Shown here: piece by piece, positions 14,088 through 16,966 of the stretch
How positions within the stretch are numbered: the stretch's first letter is position 1
Layout: the number at the start of each line of letters is the position of its first letter
Assembly (NCBI GenBank): GCA_902783705.1
Contig: CACZSA010000117.1
Span: 1 to 16,966, forward strand
Source of the DNA: an uncultured Ruminococcus sp.
GTDB lineage: Bacteria > Bacillota > Clostridia > Oscillospirales > CAG-272
Reading direction: 5' to 3'
DNA: 16,966 nt
Notes under the pieces: generated by a model
The model's input: only the letters and a program-made list of their open reading frames with translations
Told to the model about the DNA's origin: nothing
The model's database searches: none
Made by a program: the position numbers and the translations under genes

Positions 14088-14981
14088 TCAATTCCACGGC
14101 ACGGGCTCGATCGTCCCGTCCTCGCGGTAATGAAGCTCCGTCACGCAGACGGAACGGTGGAAGAGGCTGCCTCCCGGGAGCTCGTCCGTGTGATAGAAGA
14201 GATACGACTTCCCGCGGAAATCGCAGATCCCCGGGTGATTCGTGAAGCAGCGGCCCTCCTCCATGAACACGCCCCGGTAGACCCACGGACCCGTCGGACC
14301 CTCGGAGGTGGCGTAGGCGAAATGCTCGTTGTGTCCCCGTCCCTCGTGGAACGCGGCATAGATCATGTAATAGAGGCCGTTCCGCTTGTAGAACCACGGA
14401 CCCTCCCCGTAGCTTGTTCCCGTCATGTGACCGCCCTTGCCGAAGGATTCCGGCGTCATCGGGATCTTCACGATGCCAGCTTCCTCGTCGATCGAGACCA
14501 TGTCCTCGTTCAGGAGCACGTACCGGAGCTCCGGGTTGCCGAAGTAGAGATAAGCCTGTCCGTCGTCGTCGATGAAGACCGTCGGGTCGATGTCGTTCCA
14601 GTCGCCCTCGTCGACGAGGGGATGCCCGAGGTCAACGAAGGGACCCGTCGGCGAATCGGACACGCCCACCGCGATCGCCATGCCGCCGCCCGTCTTGTGA
14701 ACCGGGCAGTAGAGATAGAATTTTCCATTCCGCGCGGCGCACTGAGGAGCCCACGCACGGTCGTCCGCCCACGCGATATCGTCGAGCGAGAAGACCTTCC
14801 CGTGATCGGTCCAGTGCACCATGTCCCGCGTGGAGAAGCACCGCCAGTCGAACATGGTGTAAAAATCGTGAATCAGCTCGTCCTCATCGTGCGTCGTGTA
14901 GAGATAAAGCGTATCCCCCAGCACCATCGGCGCGGGATCCGCCGTGTAGATGGATGTGACGATCGGATGTCTGTCCGTCAT
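14088..14981 (-). CDS. Glycoside hydrolase family 43 enzyme (arabinoxylan arabinofuranohydrolase/xylosidase type), single domain
   Basis: This is a 297-residue cytoplasmic inverting glycosidase made only of the five-bladed propeller. The triad fits D15 (YTADPAPMVLGDTLYLYTTHD), D132 (DIDPTVFIDDDGQAYLYFGNP) and E193 (TSYGEGPWFYKRNGLYYMIYA). AWAPQCAARNGKFYLYCPV and FTNHPGICDFRGKSYLFYH are further GH43 marks. It has no CBM, unlike the GH43 at 2100-3350, and the two share little beyond the fold, so they probably act on different linkages. GGGAGG precedes the ATG at 14981. The gene has its own promoter, is divergent from the solute-binding protein gene and converges on the TfoX-like gene. Confidence 0.94.
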   Translation of the reverse strand: MTDRHPIVTSIYTADPAPMVLGDTLYLYTTHDEDELIHDFYTMFDWRCFSTRDMVHWTDHGKVFSLDDIAWADDRAWAPQCAARNGKFYLYCPVHKTGGGMAIAVGVSDSPTGPFVDLGHPLVDEGDWNDIDPTVFIDDDGQAYLYFGNPELRYVLLNEDMVSIDEEAGIVKIPMTPESFGKGGHMTGTSYGEGPWFYKRNGLYYMIYAAFHEGRGHNEHFAYATSEGPTGPWVYRGVFMEEGRCFTNHPGICDFRGKSYLFYHTDELPGGSLFHRSVCVTELHYREDGTIEPVPWN

Positions 14982-15026
14982 CGGTTCCGCCTCCCGTAAT
15001 CTGATAATTATGGCATTCCGTCATCG

Positions 15027-15055
15027 ATTGTACCACACGCCGCGCGCTGTGACAA
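15027..15055 (-). promoter_or_regulatory. Sigma-A promoter of the second GH43 gene
   Basis: On the minus strand TTGTCA (15055-15050) and TACAAT (15032-15027) are 17 nt apart, about 45 nt upstream of the start at 14981. Confidence 0.82.
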
Positions 15056-15106
15056 GGGTGAGGGGAGAAGACCTTAACTTCCGGCACCCGAAAACTAATT
15101 TTTGTC

Positions 15107-15135
15107 TTGTATTGTTCCATTCCATATGATAAAAT
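15107..15135 (+). promoter_or_regulatory. Probable promoter of the solute-binding protein gene
   Basis: TTGTAT (15107-15112) and TAAAAT (15130-15135) are separated by 17 nt in a local AT-rich patch (15093-15149). The boxes are weaker than elsewhere. Alternative -10 sequences (TATAAA at 15141) lack a matching -35. The gap to the divergent GH43 promoter is about 50 bp, enough for one shared operator. Confidence 0.6.
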
Positions 15136-15141
15136 AAATGT

Positions 15142-15289
15142 ATAAAATGACCACGGCGGCAAAGATGACATGCCTCCTTTTGGAGGAATCGCACAAAGGC
15201 AAAGCACCTTGGCGATCCGTTGTCCGCGTGGTTGATCTGAAAAAAACGGAAGGTCCTCCGGGGCAGACTCCGGGGAAATGGTGCGCATC
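15142..15289 (+). promoter_or_regulatory. Long structured leader of the solute-binding protein gene, with a possible upstream ORF
   Basis: The predicted transcript has about 150 nt before the start codon. It contains a CCTCC-TTTT-GGAGG hairpin (15173-15186), a bulged stem with arms ATCGC and GCGAT (about 15188-15215), a TCCGTT/AACGGA pairing (15216-15221 with 15245-15250) and a direct repeat CTCCGGGG (15256-15263 and 15268-15275). A 42-codon frame from ATG 15165 stops at TGA 15291-15293, overlapping ATG 15290 as ATGA. It has no clear ribosome binding site of its own. No known riboswitch consensus was recognised. The leader may be a control element or chance structure in GC-rich DNA. Confidence 0.35.
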
Positions 15290-16753
15290 ATGAAAAAGAC
15301 GAAAAGAACGCTCGCGGGGATTCTGATCCTCGCCATGCTGACGGGCGCCTTCGCGGGATGCTCGACGGCAACGACCGACGAGGGGGGAACGCCCGCGCAG
15401 ATCGTGACGCCCACGGCGGAGGAGGAGATCGAGCCCGTGCCCGAGGAGGCGGTCTATATCTCCGACGACCTCCCGAGCCCGGACTACGAGGGCTATGACT
15501 ACCGCATCCTCTCCTGCAATTTCTACAATAAGGAACTCGCCACCTATCTGACCTTCGACGAGATCACGGGCGACCCGGTGGACGACGTGCTCTACGCCTC
15601 GCGCGACAACATCCAGAACCGCTTCAACATCGGCATCCGCTGGATCGAGACGGGCGACACCACCGCGGGACGCGACGCCGTGAAGAAGGCCGTCACCGCC
15701 GGAGACGACGCGTTCGACATTCTGATCGGGCACGACACCAACACCTTCGGACTCGGCAAGGACGGCTATCTCTACAACCTCATGGCGGTCGAGCAGTTCA
15801 ATTTTGACAAGCCATGGTGGCCGAAGAACACAGTCGAATCCCTCCGCATCGGCGACAAGATGTACGCCGCTTCGAGCTATCTCTCCTACTGCGGCCTGCA
15901 CTGGACCCGCGTCATCACCTTCAATAAGGATTACGCCGAGGATCTCGGCTACAACGACCTCTATGACGAGGTGCGCGAGGGCCGCTGGACGCTCGACCGC
16001 CTGCACGATCTCTGCGAGGGCGTGTCCGTGGACCTCGACGGCAACGGCAAATTCAACGCGAAGGACAAGATCGCGTTCACGTCCGGCACCCAGACCTGGT
16101 ACTGCATGCAGGAGGCCGCGGATATCCCGGTCTACCGCCACGACGCAGACGGCATCCCGTATCTCGACATCGACATCGACCGCGTCTCGAAGTACGTGGA
16201 CATCATGCGCCTGCTCATCACGGGTGACGACTATGTGGCAAGCGGCGACTTCGGCATCGACCAGTTCAAGAACGGACAGGCGCTCTTCGCCTACACACAG
16301 GTCGGCGACGCGTACGACACCTACCGCATCAGCGAGATCCGCTACGGCTTCCTCCCGACGCCGAAGCTCGACGAGGAACAGAAGAGCTACATCAACTGCT
16401 GCACCGACGTGCCGTGGGGCATTCCGAAGAACGTGACGGGGGACCGCCTCGACCTCATCGGAACGGTCACCGAAGCCATGAGCTGCTATAACTACAACAA
16501 CGTCCTCCCGGCCTACTATGAGACGGCGATCAAGGCCCGCACTGCCGACGCGCCGGACGACGCCGAAATGCTCTCGATCATCTCCGACACCCGGACGATC
16601 AGCTTCTCCTACACCTATTCGCTCACCTACAACAACATCGTGTACGGATGCGTGGAGAACAACGCCGAGGTCGCCTCGTACTTCAAGAAGAACGAGAAAG
16701 TCGCGACGAAGACCCTCGCGAAGATGATCGAAAACTACGAAAAAATGGACTGA
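15290..16753 (+). CDS. Extracellular solute-binding lipoprotein of a sugar ABC transporter
   Basis: This is a 487-residue precursor with a lipoprotein signal peptide: KKTKR, hydrophobic core LAGILILAMLTGAFAGC, and C24 as the lipidated cysteine (the lipobox position -3 is Phe, slightly unusual). A Glu/Pro/Thr-rich linker (25-60) leads to a family-1-type periplasmic-binding fold (YDYRILSCNFYN, DILIGHDTNTFGLGKDGYLYNL, MYAASSYLSYCGLHWTRVITFNKDYAEDLG). Residues 248-259, DLDGNGKFNAKD, form an EF-hand-like calcium loop seen in this type of binding protein. It should capture oligosaccharides at the cell surface and pass them to membrane permeases, which are not inside the window. The start is uncertain: ATG 15278 has GGGGA too close, GTG 15281 is possible, and ATG 15290 gives the cleanest signal peptide and a stop/start overlap with the upstream ORF. 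Confidence 0.9.
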   Translation: MKKTKRTLAGILILAMLTGAFAGCSTATTDEGGTPAQIVTPTAEEEIEPVPEEAVYISDDLPSPDYEGYDYRILSCNFYNKELATYLTFDEITGDPVDDVLYASRDNIQNRFNIGIRWIETGDTTAGRDAVKKAVTAGDDAFDILIGHDTNTFGLGKDGYLYNLMAVEQFNFDKPWWPKNTVESLRIGDKMYAASSYLSYCGLHWTRVITFNKDYAEDLGYNDLYDEVREGRWTLDRLHDLCEGVSVDLDGNGKFNAKDKIAFTSGTQTWYCMQEAADIPVYRHDADGIPYLDIDIDRVSKYVDIMRLLITGDDYVASGDFGIDQFKNGQALFAYTQVGDAYDTYRISEIRYGFLPTPKLDEEQKSYINCCTDVPWGIPKNVTGDRLDLIGTVTEAMSCYNYNNVLPAYYETAIKARTADAPDDAEMLSIISDTRTISFSYTYSLTYNNIVYGCVENNAEVASYFKKNEKVATKTLAKMIENYEKMD

Positions 16754-16966
16754 TCCCCATGACGCAAAAGGGCCTGTCGCAAAACAAATCTGGTGCTGGT
16801 TGACTTCACAATCCAGCTTCAGTCTGTCTATTGCGCCGGCAATCTCTCCGAAATTGAGGAGCAGGATGGAAGCCGGGTGACAATTTCAGATAAGCTGTGC
16901 ATGATATTGTCACCAATTCTCTGCCTGCGCCACCCGGTTTGGGGAGATTGCCACGTCAGGCGTCTC
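16754..16966 (+). other. Intergenic tail, no permease gene; open frame with remnant-like character
   Basis: The 213 bp after the binding-protein stop show no terminator close to the stop and no start of an ABC permease. A plus-strand frame from 16763 stays open to the window edge (68 codons; it includes VDFTIQLQSVYCAGNLSEIE) but has no start codon with a ribosome binding site. GGGCCTGTCGCAAAAC at 16770-16785 resembles the ends of some insertion sequences. The composition is AT-richer than the gene to its left. It may be the edge of a degraded mobile element. Confidence 0.3.
16838..16952. repeat. Nested palindromic repeat, MITE-like or structured RNA
   Basis: Three inverted repeats are nested: outer GGCAATCTCTCC (16838-16849) with GGGGAGATTGCC (16941-16952), one mismatch; middle AAGCCGGGTG (16870-16879) with CACCCGGTTT (16931-16940), one wobble; inner GTGACAAT (16877-16884) with ATTGTCAC (16906-16913), perfect. 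The segment after it, GAGATTGCCACGTCAGGCG, recalls the widespread dispersed intergenic repeats that carry GATTGCCACGTC and CGCAATGAC arms; the other arm would lie beyond the window. No transposase is present. Confidence 0.5.

Noticed and set aside
15150..15290. Known riboswitch (c-di-GMP, T-box, SAM, purine) in the leader of the binding-protein gene
   Set aside because: None of the conserved core sequences of these classes could be matched; only generic hairpins are visible.
16763..16966. New coding gene at the right edge
   Set aside because: The frame is open to the edge, but there is no start codon with a ribosome binding site and it runs through the palindromic repeat; kept only as a possible remnant.

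Overview
The window looks like chromosomal DNA from a high-GC, anaerobic, plant-polysaccharide-degrading member of the Clostridia, of the gut Oscillospirales/Christensenellales type. The pointers are AGGAGG ribosome binding sites, sigma-A promoters of the form TTGnnn-17 nt-TATAAT, GC-rich coding regions, 4Fe-4S redox proteins and a lipoprotein sugar-binding protein. This taxonomic placement is inference. No rRNA, tRNA, CRISPR array or intact insertion sequence was seen.

Layout. Positions 1-82 are the tail of an alpha/beta hydrolase. A 9-codon ORF and an intrinsic terminator follow, then about 550 bp of gene-poor, less GC-rich DNA. A near-perfect sigma-A promoter (812-840) then drives an Fe-S aldo/keto reductase and a GH43 glycosidase (910-3350). 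A nucleoside hydrolase (minus strand, 3468-4421) is divergent from a GH78-type rhamnosidase plus a hotdog thioesterase (plus strand, 4658-7220). A decayed ABC-permease fragment (about 7342-7607) precedes a GNAT acetyltransferase (7692-8123).

A minus-strand operon runs from 11500 down to 8209: beta-lactamase-fold serine hydrolase, GH51 arabinofuranosidase, APH-like kinase. Divergent from it is a 642-residue protein of unassigned family with a GH42-like layout, followed almost without a gap by a TfoX-N protein (11743-14011). A second GH43 enzyme (minus strand, 14088-14981) is divergent from a lipoprotein solute-binding protein (15290-16753). The right edge carries a nested palindromic repeat.

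How the parts fit. The hydrolases have no visible signal peptides and the only clearly exported product is the sugar-binding lipoprotein. The most economical reading is import of arabino-xylo/rhamno-oligosaccharides by an ABC transporter, of which only the binding protein is inside the window, followed by trimming in the cytoplasm by the GH43 (two copies), GH51 and GH78 enzymes, with the nucleoside hydrolase as an extra source of pentose. The esterase-like hydrolase, the APH-like kinase and the aldo/keto reductase could act on decorated or released sugars. The genes sit in short units, each with its own promoter, and no transcription factor gene is present, so regulation must be encoded elsewhere. 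The candidates for something undescribed are the 642-residue putative glycosidase, the operon pairing two resistance-fold enzymes with GH51, and the palindromic repeat at the right edge.
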